A DNA stretch of 42,980 nt from the NCBI RefSeq assembly GCF_003205615.1, contig NZ_PYBV01000004.1, positions 1 to 42,980 of the forward strand, given 5' to 3'. Made by a program: the position numbers and the translations under genes. The notes beneath the pieces were generated by a model, which saw only the letters and a program-made list of their open reading frames with translations, made no database searches and had not been told where the DNA came from. Origin of the DNA: Micromonospora arborensis (GTDB lineage: Bacteria; Actinomycetota; Actinomycetes; Mycobacteriales; Micromonosporaceae). Below, piece after piece: positions 33,145-41,259 of this stretch; position 1 is the stretch's first letter; each line of letters opens with the position of its first letter.

Positions 33145-33208
33145 TCACAGGGCGAGCGCGGCGCTCGCCGGGCTGCTCACAGGGCGAGCGCGGCGCTCGC
33201 CGGGCTGC
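33145..33208. repeat. Exact 32-bp tandem duplication spanning the cofE stop codon, each copy a hairpin
   Basis: Positions 33145-33176 and 33177-33208 are identical. Each contains GGCGAGCG-CGG-CGCTCGCC, an 8-bp hairpin, and on the minus strand ends in TGA. The cofE stop is the TGA of the copy at 33177-33208; the other copy lies just beyond it. It is placed between convergent genes (33132 and 33177), so the paired hairpins may terminate both. Confidence 0.9.
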
Positions 33209-34262
33209 CGGGCGGCGGTGGCAACAGGGTCGACCCGACGCCCTCGGCGGCCAGGGCGACGCGCAGTCGGTGCAGGTCGGCGCCGAAGCGGACCAGACCG
33301 ATCGGCTCGACGGGTGTCGGGGCCGAGCCGAGCACCAGAGCGGCGCCGTCCGGCCACCCGGGCATCTCGGCGACCAGTCCGGCGCGTACCTCGGCCTCGT
33401 CGACCAGGGTGAAGACCGTGCCGGGGGTGACCACCCCGGCGACCGCGTCGATCGCCCGTCGTACCGCGGTCAGGTCGACCGGCGTCGGACCGCGACCATC
33501 GGCCAGAGTGGCGGCGTCGGCCAGCCCGGCGGCGCGAGCCTCCGCGGTACCAAGCGAGAAGAGATCCTGTGCGGCGTCGCGGACCAGCGCACGCGCGCCA
33601 CCCGCGTCGTCCGGGTTGGTGGCGGAGAAGTAACCCCGCACCACCGCGACCGGGACCTGGTCGCACTTGCCCTTGATCAGCTCGCCGGCACCGGCCAGCT
33701 CGTCCACCACGGCCATCTGGGTCAACTGAAGCTCGTTGCCGTACGGATCCACCTCGCCCCGGTGGTCGCGGATGGCGGGCATCCCGGCCACGCCGAGCGC
33801 CACGTCGGTGAGCCCGTTGCGCCAGGGCCGACCCATGGTGTCGCTGATGATCACAGCCACGTCCAGGTCGTAGCGCTCCCGCAGCGCGTCGCGCAGCGCC
33901 CGCGCCGAGGCGTCCGGGTCGACGGGCAGCAGCACCAGCTGGGTCTTGTCCACGTTCGACGCGTCGATCCCCGCGGAGGCCATCACGAAACCGTGCTGGG
34001 TCTGCACGATCCGGGTCGGCCCTCGGCTGGCGACCACCCGGACGGTCTCACCGGCCAGGACCTCGTCCCGGGCGGCCAGTCGCTCGGGCCCGTCCGCCGG
34101 GACGTCGACCAGTCGGCCCTCCGCCTTGGAGACGATTTTGCTGGTCACCACCAGCACGTCACCGTCTCGCAGCCACGGCGCCGCAGTCGCGATCACCGCC
34201 GCCAGATCGTCACCCTCGGTCACGTGGCCGATGCCGAGCACCGGCAGGATCTCCAGTCTCAC
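33177..34262 (-). CDS. cofE: Coenzyme F420-0:L-glutamate ligase (CofE/FbiB N-domain) with shortened C-terminal domain
   Basis: GTP-dependent addition of glutamate to F420-0. The CofE domain occupies about residues 1-237: LEILPVLGIGHVTEGDDLAA, VVTSKIVSKAEGR, IVQTQHGFVMASAGIDASNV, ISDTMGRPWRNG, then DPYGNELQLTQMAVVDELA. Mycobacterial FbiB (about 448 residues) carries a C-terminal FMN nitroreductase domain that reduces dehydro-F420-0. Here only about 120 residues follow (VRRAIDAVAG, HRLRVALAAEGVGSTLLPPP), recalling its edges but without its middle. The protein may therefore not bind FMN. GTG 34262 overlaps the cofD stop (GTGA), so translation is coupled. The 3' end lies in a tandem duplication. 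Confidence 0.9.
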   Translation of the reverse strand: MRLEILPVLGIGHVTEGDDLAAVIATAAPWLRDGDVLVVTSKIVSKAEGRLVDVPADGPERLAARDEVLAGETVRVVASRGPTRIVQTQHGFVMASAGIDASNVDKTQLVLLPVDPDASARALRDALRERYDLDVAVIISDTMGRPWRNGLTDVALGVAGMPAIRDHRGEVDPYGNELQLTQMAVVDELAGAGELIKGKCDQVPVAVVRGYFSATNPDDAGGARALVRDAAQDLFSLGTAEARAAGLADAATLADGRGPTPVDLTAVRRAIDAVAGVVTPGTVFTLVDEAEVRAGLVAEMPGWPDGAALVLGSAPTPVEPIGLVRFGADLHRLRVALAAEGVGSTLLPPPPGSPASAALAL

Positions 34263-35206
34263 GTCAACTCCACCGCGGCGCGGACCATGGCCACCGTCGC
34301 CGCCTCGTCGGTCATCCGCAGCGGCACCGCGCGGACCGTCACCCCCGGCACCACCGTGTCCGCGTCCTCCTCGGCCACCAGCCAGCCGTCCAGCAGGCCG
34401 CCGTCCGTCCGGCCCCCGTAGAGGCGGCCCACCCCGGCCGCGCTGCACTCGACACCGAGCACGGCGAGACAGCGATCGGCCATTCCCCGTACCGGAGCGC
34501 CGCCGATGATCGGCGCGACACCCACCACCGGGGCCGGACCGTCGGCCACCGCCTCGCGCAGCCCCGGCACGGCCAGCACCGGTGCGATGCTCACCACGGG
34601 GTTGCTGGGTGCGACCAGCACCAGGTCAGCCGAGCCGATCGCGTCCAGCACCCCGGGCGCCGGCTTCGCGGTCTCCGCCCCGACGAAGACGAACCGATGG
34701 GTACGGATGTCGGCCCGGTACCGCACCCACCACTCCTGGAAGTGGATCGCCCGCTGACCCTGCTCGTCCTCGATGACAGCGTGGGTCTCCAGGCGGTCGT
34801 CGGTCGCCGGCAGCAGACGCACCCCCGGCTCCCAGCGGGTGGACAGCGCTTCGGTGACCGCGCTCAACGGGTAACCGCCGTTGAGCATGGTGCTGCGGAC
34901 GAGGTGGGTGGCGATGTCCTTGTCGCCGAGGCCGAACCAGTCCGGCTGCGCCCCGTACGCGGCGAGCTCGCCCTTGACCGTCCAGCTCTCGCCGACCCGC
35001 CCCCAGCCCCGCTCCGGGTCGGCGCCACCGCCGAGCGTGTACATGACGCTGTCCAGGTCGGGGCAGATCTTCAACCCGTGCAGCCACAGGTCGTCGCCGA
35101 CGTTGACCACGGCGGTCACCTCCGCGCCGACCTCGCGGGCGTACGCCCGGACGCCGAGCAGGAACCGGGCGCCGCCGATACCGCCGGCCAGAACCACGAT
35201 GTGCAT
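34259..35206 (-). CDS. cofD: 2-phospho-L-lactate/enolpyruvyl transferase for F420 (CofD/FbiA)
   Basis: Transfers the phospholactyl or phosphoenolpyruvyl moiety from its guanylyl-activated form to FO, giving (dehydro-)F420-0. 315 residues. The N-terminal nucleotide-binding motif is HIVVLAGGIGGARFLLGV. Family blocks follow: NVGDDLWLHGLKICPDLDSV, GDKDIATHLVRS, IHFQEWWVRYRAD, LVAPSNPVVSIAPVL and PIIGGAPVRGMADRCL. I prefer ATG 35206 (AGG 9 nt upstream); an ATG three codons earlier (35215) is possible and touches the same GCGAGG. It is the first gene of a cofD-cofE operon and diverges from the four-TM protein gene, sharing a symmetric -10 element. The order matches mycobacterial fbiA-fbiB. Confidence 0.95.
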   Translation of the reverse strand: MHIVVLAGGIGGARFLLGVRAYAREVGAEVTAVVNVGDDLWLHGLKICPDLDSVMYTLGGGADPERGWGRVGESWTVKGELAAYGAQPDWFGLGDKDIATHLVRSTMLNGGYPLSAVTEALSTRWEPGVRLLPATDDRLETHAVIEDEQGQRAIHFQEWWVRYRADIRTHRFVFVGAETAKPAPGVLDAIGSADLVLVAPSNPVVSIAPVLAVPGLREAVADGPAPVVGVAPIIGGAPVRGMADRCLAVLGVECSAAGVGRLYGGRTDGGLLDGWLVAEEDADTVVPGVTVRAVPLRMTDEAATVAMVRAAVELT

Positions 35207-35255
35207 GTCGACCATCCTCGCGCACGTGACGCCTCCGGTCCGCTCGTGGCCCCAG

Positions 35256-35265
35256 AGACTAGGCT
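35256..35265. promoter_or_regulatory. Shared symmetric -10 element between cofD and the four-TM gene
   Basis: AGACTAGGCT contains TAGTCT on minus (35261-35256) and TAGGCT on plus (35260-35265), overlapping at one TA. Leaders of about 43 nt (cofD) and 33 nt (four-TM gene, start 35305) would result. Confidence 0.6.
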
Positions 35266-35304
35266 CACGTGCGCCCTGTCCGTTCATGCCCCGAGGGGGA
35301 GCTC

Positions 35305-36276
35305 GTGACCAGCCCCGCCGAGCCCGCGTCCACCGACGCGACGCAGGCCCGTCAGCTGACCAAGCCACTACGCGAACTCGCTGCGCTCGCGTTGCTCGGC
35401 GCCAACGCCGTCTTCCTCTTCGTGGGCCTGCTCCGGCTGATCACCCCGAGTGGGTCCTTCACCGCTGGTGCGGGCGGCGCCTTCGGCGCGTTCATCGGGG
35501 TGGAGGCGGTGGCTCTGCCACTGCTGGCCGTGCTGCTGGCCACGCACATCTCGCCGGTGGTGCCGAAGGCGAAGTTGATCACACAGGTCGCCCTCGGTGA
35601 GTACGCGGTCAGCGCGGTGTTCGGCATGCTGACCATGCTGATCTGGACGGTGGGCCGCCTGGCCGACGTGGAGGTGCTCGACGCGCTCCTCGGTCTGCTC
35701 AGCCGGTTCGCCTGGCTGGTGATCTTTGCGGTCGCCGCCTGGGTCGTCTACACCGTCTGGCGCGCCCACTACTACGTGCCACGGCCCAAGCCCCAGCCGG
35801 GTGTCTACGGCCAGCCGCAGCCAGGGTGGCCGCAGCAGCAGGGTGGTTGGCCGGCTCCGGGGCAGCCCGGTGGCCAACCGGCAGGCGGGTGGCCGACCCC
35901 CGGCCAGCCCGGTGGCTACCCGCCGGCGCAGTTCCCCGGCCAGTACGGCCAGCCCTCGCCGCCGTTCCAGGCCCCGCAGTCGGCACCGCCGCACCCGCAG
36001 TCGGCACCGCCGTTCCAGGCGCCGCAGTCGGCGCCGCCGGTGAACTCCGCCCCGCAGTCCGCGCCGCCGTCCCCGGCCGCCCCGCAGTCCGCGCCGCCGT
36101 TCGGGCAGCCGTCCCCGGCCGCGCCGCCGTTCGGGCAGCCGCCGTCGGCCGACCCGACGCAGGCCATCCCGCGCCAGTCGGCCGACCCGACCGAGGTGAT
36201 CTCCCGCCCCGCCGACGCGGACACCGACCGCACCCAGCGGATCAACCCAACCAACCACCCCGACCAACCCCACTAG
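35305..36276 (+). CDS. Four-TM membrane protein with Pro/Gln/Gly-rich repeat tail
   Basis: 323 residues. Four transmembrane helices lie at about 23-45, 58-80, 95-115 and 130-152, followed by a basic segment (RAHYYVPRPKPQPG). The C-terminal half (about 160-323) is low-complexity Pro/Gln/Gly: GQPGG-type repeats and then five QSAPP units between residues 225 and 265. Such tails are common on actinobacterial membrane proteins and are probably cytoplasmic and disordered. GTG 35305 has GGGGGA 4 nt upstream; an in-frame GTG at 35269 sits only 3 nt after the -10 box and cannot be the start. No known function. Its position between cofD and fbiC does not by itself imply a role in F420 synthesis. Confidence 0.8.
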   Translation: MTSPAEPASTDATQARQLTKPLRELAALALLGANAVFLFVGLLRLITPSGSFTAGAGGAFGAFIGVEAVALPLLAVLLATHISPVVPKAKLITQVALGEYAVSAVFGMLTMLIWTVGRLADVEVLDALLGLLSRFAWLVIFAVAAWVVYTVWRAHYYVPRPKPQPGVYGQPQPGWPQQQGGWPAPGQPGGQPAGGWPTPGQPGGYPPAQFPGQYGQPSPPFQAPQSAPPHPQSAPPFQAPQSAPPVNSAPQSAPPSPAAPQSAPPFGQPSPAAPPFGQPPSADPTQAIPRQSADPTEVISRPADADTDRTQRINPTNHPDQPH

Positions 36277-36310
36277 CCCCACGCCCGCCCGCCACCCCCC
36301 ACCCGCCCTT

Positions 36311-36371
36311 GTTGACCATGGAGTTGTTGTCCGTCGGCGCGGCGTGTCGTGGCGATAACCCGATGATCAAC
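36311..36371. repeat. Imperfect intergenic inverted repeat (GTTGACCAT ... ATGATCAAC)
   Basis: The ends GTTGACCAT (36311-36319) and ATGATCAAC (36363-36371) pair with one mismatch. Inner segments (GTTGTTGTCC, GGCGATAAC) also partly pair. It sits between the four-TM gene and fbiC. It looks like a decayed dispersed palindromic element and could also end transcription of the upstream gene. Confidence 0.45.
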
Positions 36372-36424
36372 GGGGCGGACGGGGGGTGAAGGCACGGGTT
36401 GGCGGGATGGGATCGCGCAGCGCA

Positions 36425-36430
36425 TAGGCT
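36425..36430 (+). promoter_or_regulatory. -10 box of a leaderless fbiC transcript
   Basis: TAGGCT ends exactly 6 nt before ATG 36437, and no Shine-Dalgarno sequence is present, so transcription should start at the A of the start codon. Confidence 0.65.
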
Positions 36431-36436
36431 GAGCGG

Positions 36437-38980
36437 ATGGTTGATCGCACCTTCTCCGCCCCCAGCGACGCCAGCGTGCGGCGGGCCCTGGGCCGGGCTG
36501 CGACCGGGCGGGCACTGGACGTCGATGAGGCGGCCGCACTGCTGTCCGCTCGTGGCGACGCGTTGGACGAGCTGCTCCGGGTGGCCGGTGGGATCCGTGA
36601 CGCCGGCCTGCGCGACGCCGGGCGGCCGGGTGTGGTCACGTACTCCAAGAAGGTTTTCATCCCGCTGACCCGGCTCTGCCGGGACCGGTGCCACTACTGC
36701 ACGTTCGCCACCGTGCCGCACCGGCTGCCGGCGCCGTTCCTCGACCGCGACGAGGTGCTGGCCATCGCACGAGCCGGCGCCGCGCAGGGCTGCAAGGAGG
36801 CCCTGTTCACCCTCGGTGACCGGCCGGAGGAGCGCTGGCCGGCGGCCCGGAGCTGGTTGGACGAGCGCGGCTACGACTCCACCCTGGACTACCTGCGTGC
36901 CTGCGCGGTGGCGGTGCTGGAGGAGACCGGGCTGCTGCCGCACCTCAACCCCGGGGTGCTGACCTGGTCGGAGCTGCAACGACTCAAGCCCGTCGCACCG
37001 AGCATGGGCATGATGTTGGAGACGACCGCGACCCGGCTCTGGTCCGAGCCGGGCGGCCCGCACTTCGGCTCACCCGACAAGGAGCCGGCGGTCCGGCTGC
37101 GGGTGCTTGAGGACGCGGGCCGGGTCGGGGTGCCGTTCACCACCGGCATCCTGATCGGCATCGGGGAGACCTCGGCGGAGCGGGTGGACGCGCTCTTCGC
37201 GATCCGTCGCGCTCATCGGGAGTACGGCCACCTCCAGGAGGTGATCGTGCAGAACTTCCGCGCCAAGCCGGACACGGCGATGCGCGGTATGCCCGACGCG
37301 GAGCTGCACGATCTGGCGGCCACGGTGGCGGTGGCCCGGTTGCTGCTCGGCCCGAAGGCGCGGATCCAGGCCCCACCGAATCTCATCGCCGGTGAGTACG
37401 ACCTGCTGCTGCGCGCCGGCATCGACGACTGGGGCGGTGTGTCCCCGCTGACCCCGGACCACGTCAACCCGGAGCGTCCCTGGCCGCAGATCGAGGAGTT
37501 GGCCCGGCACACCGAGCTGGCCGGGTTCACGCTGCGGGAGCGGTTGACGATCTATCCCGAGTACGTGCGCGCCGGTGACCCGTGGCTCGACCCGCGACTG
37601 CTGCCGCACGTCGGCGCCCTGGCCGATGCGACGACGGGGATGGCGGTCGAGTCGGCGCTGCCCCAGGGTCTTCCCTGGCAGGAGCCGGAGGAGGTGTTCG
37701 GCGGGCGGACCGACCTGCACGAGACGATCGACACCACCGGCCGGACCGATGACCGGCGGGGCGACTTCGACAGCGTCTACGGCGACTGGTCCGAGGTCGC
37801 CGGCAAGGTCACCCCGGAGGCGGCGGCGCGGCGTGCGGGCGTACCCCCGGTGGCGGCCGGGAGCGGCGCGGACCGTGACCTGGCGGCCGGGCTCAAGCTC
37901 GCCGCCGACGACCCGGCGGCGCTGCTCGACCCTCGGCACACCGACGCCGCGCTGGCGTTGTTCGGCGCGGACGGGTCGGCGCTCGACGCGTTGTGCCGGC
38001 TCGCCGACGACGTGCGCCGGGACACGGTCGGTGACGACGTCACCTACGTGGTCAACCGCAACATCAACTTCAGCAACGTCTGCTATGTGGGCTGCCGGTT
38101 CTGCGCCTTCGCCCAGCGGGAGCGGGACGCCGACGCGTACCGGCTCTCCGTCGACCAGGTCGCCGACCGGGCCGAGGAAGCGTGGGCGGCCGGCGCCAGC
38201 GAGGTCTGCCTCCAGGGCGGCATCGACCCGAAGATGCCGGTCACCGGGTACGCCGACATCGTGCGCGCGATCAAGGCCCGGGTGCCCGAGATGCACGTGC
38301 ACGCGTTTTCGCCCATGGAGATCGTCACCGCCGCCGCGAAGGCCGGCGTCCCGGTCCGTGAGTGGTTGACGCAGTTGCGGGAGGCGGGGCTGGACACCAT
38401 CCCCGGCACCGCCGCGGAGATCCTCGACGACGACGTGCGGTGGGTGTTGACCAAGGGCAAACTCCCGGCCGCCGCCTGGGTCGACGTGGTCAGCACCGCG
38501 CACGAGCTGGGCATCCGGTCCAGCTCAACGATGATGTACGGCCACGTCGACCACCCCGGGCAGTGGTTGGCGCACTTCCGGGTGCTGGCCGGTGTGCAGG
38601 ACCGCACCGGAGGGTTCACCGAGTTCGTGGCGTTGCCGTTCGTGCACACCAACGCCCCGATCTACCTGGCCGGCATCGCCCGACCCGGGCCGACGTGGCG
38701 GGAGAATCGGGTGGTGCACGCCATGTCCCGGCTGCTGTTGCACGGTCGGATCGACAACATCCAGTGCTCCTGGGTGAAGCTGGGCGACGAGGGCACGGTG
38801 GCGATGCTCCAGGGTGGCTGCAACGACCTGGGGGGCACGCTGATGGAGGAGACCATCTCGCGGATGGCCGGCTCCGACAACGGGTCGGCGCGTACCGAGG
38901 AGCAGTTGCGGGCCATCGCGAAGGCCGCCGGGCGTCCGGCGCGCAAGCGAACGACCGCGTACGGTCACGTCCGGCCCTGA
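36437..38980 (+). CDS. fbiC: Bifunctional FO synthase (CofG-CofH fusion)
   Basis: Makes the deazaflavin FO from tyrosine and 5-amino-6-ribitylamino-uracil by two radical-SAM reactions. 847 residues with two radical-SAM modules. The N-terminal CofG-like half has the cluster cysteines C81-x3-C85-x2-C88 (CRDRCHYC) and GILIGIGET. The C-terminal CofH-like half has C549-x3-C553-x2-C556 (CYVGCRFC), [16 protein letters not shown] and [16 protein letters not shown]. All six cluster cysteines are intact. The gene is separate from cofD-cofE by one membrane-protein gene and apparently has its own leaderless promoter. In M. tuberculosis fbiC is far from fbiAB, so clustering here is a local feature. Confidence 0.96.
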   Translation: MVDRTFSAPSDASVRRALGRAATGRALDVDEAAALLSARGDALDELLRVAGGIRDAGLRDAGRPGVVTYSKKVFIPLTRLCRDRCHYCTFATVPHRLPAPFLDRDEVLAIARAGAAQGCKEALFTLGDRPEERWPAARSWLDERGYDSTLDYLRACAVAVLEETGLLPHLNPGVLTWSELQRLKPVAPSMGMMLETTATRLWSEPGGPHFGSPDKEPAVRLRVLEDAGRVGVPFTTGILIGIGETSAERVDALFAIRRAHREYGHLQEVIVQNFRAKPDTAMRGMPDAELHDLAATVAVARLLLGPKARIQAPPNLIAGEYDLLLRAGIDDWGGVSPLTPDHVNPERPWPQIEELARHTELAGFTLRERLTIYPEYVRAGDPWLDPRLLPHVGALADATTGMAVESALPQGLPWQEPEEVFGGRTDLHETIDTTGRTDDRRGDFDSVYGDWSEVAGKVTPEAAARRAGVPPVAAGSGADRDLAAGLKLAADDPAALLDPRHTDAALALFGADGSALDALCRLADDVRRDTVGDDVTYVVNRNINFSNVCYVGCRFCAFAQRERDADAYRLSVDQVADRAEEAWAAGASEVCLQGGIDPKMPVTGYADIVRAIKARVPEMHVHAFSPMEIVTAAAKAGVPVREWLTQLREAGLDTIPGTAAEILDDDVRWVLTKGKLPAAAWVDVVSTAHELGIRSSSTMMYGHVDHPGQWLAHFRVLAGVQDRTGGFTEFVALPFVHTNAPIYLAGIARPGPTWRENRVVHAMSRLLLHGRIDNIQCSWVKLGDEGTVAMLQGGCNDLGGTLMEETISRMAGSDNGSARTEEQLRAIAKAAGRPARKRTTAYGHVRP

Positions 38981-38994
38981 CGTCGAACCTTTCC

Positions 38995-39029
38995 CCGCCG
39001 CCGGCCGTACCACGCGGTGCCGGCGGCGG
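38995..39029 (+). terminator. Hairpin after fbiC
   Basis: A 10-11 bp GC stem (38995-39005/39019-39029) whose loop can form a small ACC/GGT stem, 14 bp after the stop. No T-tract. Confidence 0.6.
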
Positions 39030-39140
39030 TCGCGGCGAGGACCGCCGCCGGTGATCCCTCGTGGGTCCGGCCGGCGTCGTTGGACGGCACCGGACCCGTC
39101 CGTCCTCGCGGGCGCGTTCGCGCCGCCGCCGGAAAGGTTG

Positions 39141-39413
39141 CCCATGACCAGTGATCAGCGGAAGCGGCCCTGGCCGCGACTGACCCGCCGGCAGACGTTG
39201 ACTGCCGCGGCCAGCGCCACCCTCGGCGCCGCCGCGCTCACCGTGCCGGGCCTGTCGGCCGCCCAGAACGCCCCCGGACGAGGCGACGAACCGATCGTCG
39301 TGCACCTACGTGACGCCAAGTCCGGAACGATGGACGTCTTCGTCGGTGAGGCCCGGATCGAGGTACGCGACCGCAGCCTGGCGGACCGGCTGCGGCGCGC
39401 CGCCCGGCGCTGA
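39141..39413 (+). CDS. Small Tat-exported protein
   Basis: 90 residues. The N-terminus is a twin-arginine signal: basic, then T-R15-R16-Q-T-L, a hydrophobic Ala/Leu stretch (AAASATLGAAALTVPGLSAA) and a probable cleavage after SAA. The mature part is only about 47 residues and contains PIVVHLRDAKSGTMDVFVGE and a basic C-terminus (LADRLRRAARR). ATG 39141 has GAAAGG 6 nt upstream; earlier in-frame codons are not supported. The Tat route suggests export in folded state or with a cofactor or partner. It lies 51 bp upstream of the DUF4331 gene and is probably in the same transcript; the DUF4331 protein lacks its own signal, so the pair may be exported together. Confidence 0.75.
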   Translation, partial: PMTSDQRKRPWPRLTRRQTLTAAASATLGAAALTVPGLSAAQNAPGRGDEPIVVHLRDAKSGTMDVFVGEARIEVRDRSLADRLRRAARR

Positions 39414-39464
39414 CCCGACCCTCCGCACTGCCATCCTGTCCCCGCCCAGTGAGGTTGGTCCGCC

Positions 39465-40859
39465 ATGTCTTCCCACCGCGAGGCCCCGGAGATAGCCAAG
39501 GATCCGGTCGCCGACAGCTCCGATCTGTACGCGTTCGTCAGCCCCGACAAGCCGGACACGGTCACGTTGATCGCCAACTACGTGCCGTTGCAGCTGCCCT
39601 CCGGGGGGCCGAACTTCTTCGAGTTCGGTGACGACGTGCGCTACGAGATCCATATCGACAACGACGGCGACGGTCGTCCGGATGTCACCTACCGGTTCGA
39701 ATTCACCACCGAGATCACCAATCCGAACAGTTTCCTCTACAACACCGGCCCGATCGACTCGCTGGACAGCGAGAACTGGAACCGGCGGCAGTTCTACAGC
39801 CTGACCCGGGTGGCCGACGGCCGGGAGCACCGGCTGGCACACAAGCTGCCCTGCCCGCCGTGCAACGTCGGCCCGCTGTCCACCCCGAAGTACGCCGAGC
39901 TGGTGCGGCAGGCCACCTACTCGCTCTCCACCGGCGAGCGGGTCTTCGCCGGGCAGCGCGCGGACGGCTTCTTCGTCGACCTGGGGGCGATCTTCGACCT
40001 CGGCACGTTGCGGCCGTTCCAGCAGCTGCACGTCGCTGGCAAGAAGATCTTCAAGGCGGAGGGGGAGCCGGTCAACGCCACCGACCGGATGAACGTGCAC
40101 AGCATCGCCGTCCAGGTGCCGCTGAAGCAGGTGCGCCGCCGCGCCAACCGCTACGGTGCCGGTGACCAGGCATCGGTGCTCGGGGTGTGGACGTCGGCGT
40201 CGCGCCGGCAGGTGCGGGTGCTCGGCGACCGGGGCGGGGCGGACACCGCCACCGGCCCCTTCACCCAGGTCTCCCGGTTGGGCAATCCGCTGTTCAACGA
40301 GGTCATCGTGCCGATGTCCAAGAAGGACCTGTGGAATTCGCTGCCGCCGTCGGAGGACAAGCGCTTCGCGCAGTTCGTCGAGCAGCCGGAGCTGGCGGCT
40401 CTGCTGCCGGCGCTCTACCCGGACGTCTTCCCGAATCTGGACAAGCTCACCAAGGCGAAGAAGGCCCGAGCGGACCTGGTGGCGATCCTGCTCACCGGCG
40501 TGCCCGCCGGGCTGATCGACGGCTTCACCAACGCCACCGGCGAGGTGCAGGCCGACATGCTGCGGTTGAACACCGCGATCCCGCCGACCCGCCGCCCGGA
40601 CCGGTTCGGGGTGCTCGGCGGCGACCTGGCCGGGTTCCCGAACGGACGGCGGGTCGCCGACGACGTGGTCAGCATCGCGCTGCGGGCGATCGCCGGTCTG
40701 ACCATCCCGCTGGTGGACAAGACGTTCCGCCCGGACGCGGCGGCCGCCGCGGTCACCCCGGGGTTGAGCGCCGCCGACGTGACCGCGCCGTTCCTCGCGA
40801 ACTTCCCCTACCTGGGTACGCCGTACGACGGGTTCAACAACCCGTCGGCGGCGTCCTGA
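39465..40859 (+). CDS. DUF4331 domain-containing protein
   Basis: 464 residues beginning with the family hallmark SSHREAPEIAKDPVADSSDL, followed by YAFVSPDKPDTVTLIANYVP, YEIHIDNDGDGRPDVTYRF and, near the C-terminus, FLANFPYLGTPYDGF. The D-N-D-G-D-G-R-P-D stretch looks like a calcium-binding loop. No biochemical role is established for DUF4331 proteins. There is no obvious N-terminal signal peptide, although many relatives are annotated as exported. It is preceded by a Tat-signal small protein and followed 17 bp later by a 109-residue protein, which makes a three-gene unit. GTGAGG precedes the start at a somewhat long distance. Confidence 0.9.
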   Translation: MSSHREAPEIAKDPVADSSDLYAFVSPDKPDTVTLIANYVPLQLPSGGPNFFEFGDDVRYEIHIDNDGDGRPDVTYRFEFTTEITNPNSFLYNTGPIDSLDSENWNRRQFYSLTRVADGREHRLAHKLPCPPCNVGPLSTPKYAELVRQATYSLSTGERVFAGQRADGFFVDLGAIFDLGTLRPFQQLHVAGKKIFKAEGEPVNATDRMNVHSIAVQVPLKQVRRRANRYGAGDQASVLGVWTSASRRQVRVLGDRGGADTATGPFTQVSRLGNPLFNEVIVPMSKKDLWNSLPPSEDKRFAQFVEQPELAALLPALYPDVFPNLDKLTKAKKARADLVAILLTGVPAGLIDGFTNATGEVQADMLRLNTAIPPTRRPDRFGVLGGDLAGFPNGRRVADDVVSIALRAIAGLTIPLVDKTFRPDAAAAAVTPGLSAADVTAPFLANFPYLGTPYDGFNNPSAAS

Positions 40860-40876
40860 CCGGCGGGGGCGCGGCG

Positions 40877-41206
40877 ATGCACGAGCACGCGTACGGGCCG
40901 TCGGAGACCGGGAGCGTCATCCTCGATCTGGGTGGCGACACCGGTGCCCTGATCGTCTACACGGGTCGAGATCTGCACGGTCGGGAAATCGAGATCAGCC
41001 GGGACGATGACCGGCGGGTCCACTCGGCGGTGCGGGAGCGCCGCGTGCAGGACGGCTCGTTCCACAGTGCGGTCTATCCCGACCTGCCGGCGGGGATCTA
41101 TACCGTCTGGTGGGACGAAAGTACGCCCGCCGGGACAGTTTCTGTCCATGGTGGAGGGATTGCCGAGTTTGCCTGGCCCAGCAGCGGTTTTGGGGCTGTC
41201 GACTGA
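40877..41206 (+). CDS. Small conserved protein downstream of DUF4331
   Basis: 109 residues, starting MHEHAYGPSETGSVILDLGG. The pattern is beta-rich (GALIVYTGRDLHGREIEISR, HSAVYPDLPAGIYTVWWDES, AGTVSVHGGGIAEFAW) and resembles a small beta-sandwich of unknown function recurrent in actinobacteria. No signal peptide. The start is 17 bp after the DUF4331 stop, with GGCGGGGGCG nearby, so co-translation is likely. No enzyme motif can be recognised. Confidence 0.75.
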   Translation: MHEHAYGPSETGSVILDLGGDTGALIVYTGRDLHGREIEISRDDDRRVHSAVRERRVQDGSFHSAVYPDLPAGIYTVWWDESTPAGTVSVHGGGIAEFAWPSSGFGAVD

Positions 41207-41230
41207 CCTCACCGCACCGGTTCGAACGCC

Positions 41231-41259
41231 GCACCCCGTCCACATCGTGGACGGGGTGC
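41231..41259 (+). terminator. Terminator hairpin after the DUF4331 unit
   Basis: A 13-bp perfect stem (41231-41243/41247-41259) with an ATC loop, 24 bp past the stop at 41206. Confidence 0.8.

Noticed and set aside
35977..36099. QSAPP repeat DNA as a mobile or regulatory repeat
   Set aside because: It is an in-frame protein repeat in a low-complexity tail with varied codons, adequately explained by coding.
37070..38503. 477-codon minus ORF opposite fbiC
   Set aside because: Shadow of FO synthase; no start signals and Arg/Gly/Val-biased composition.
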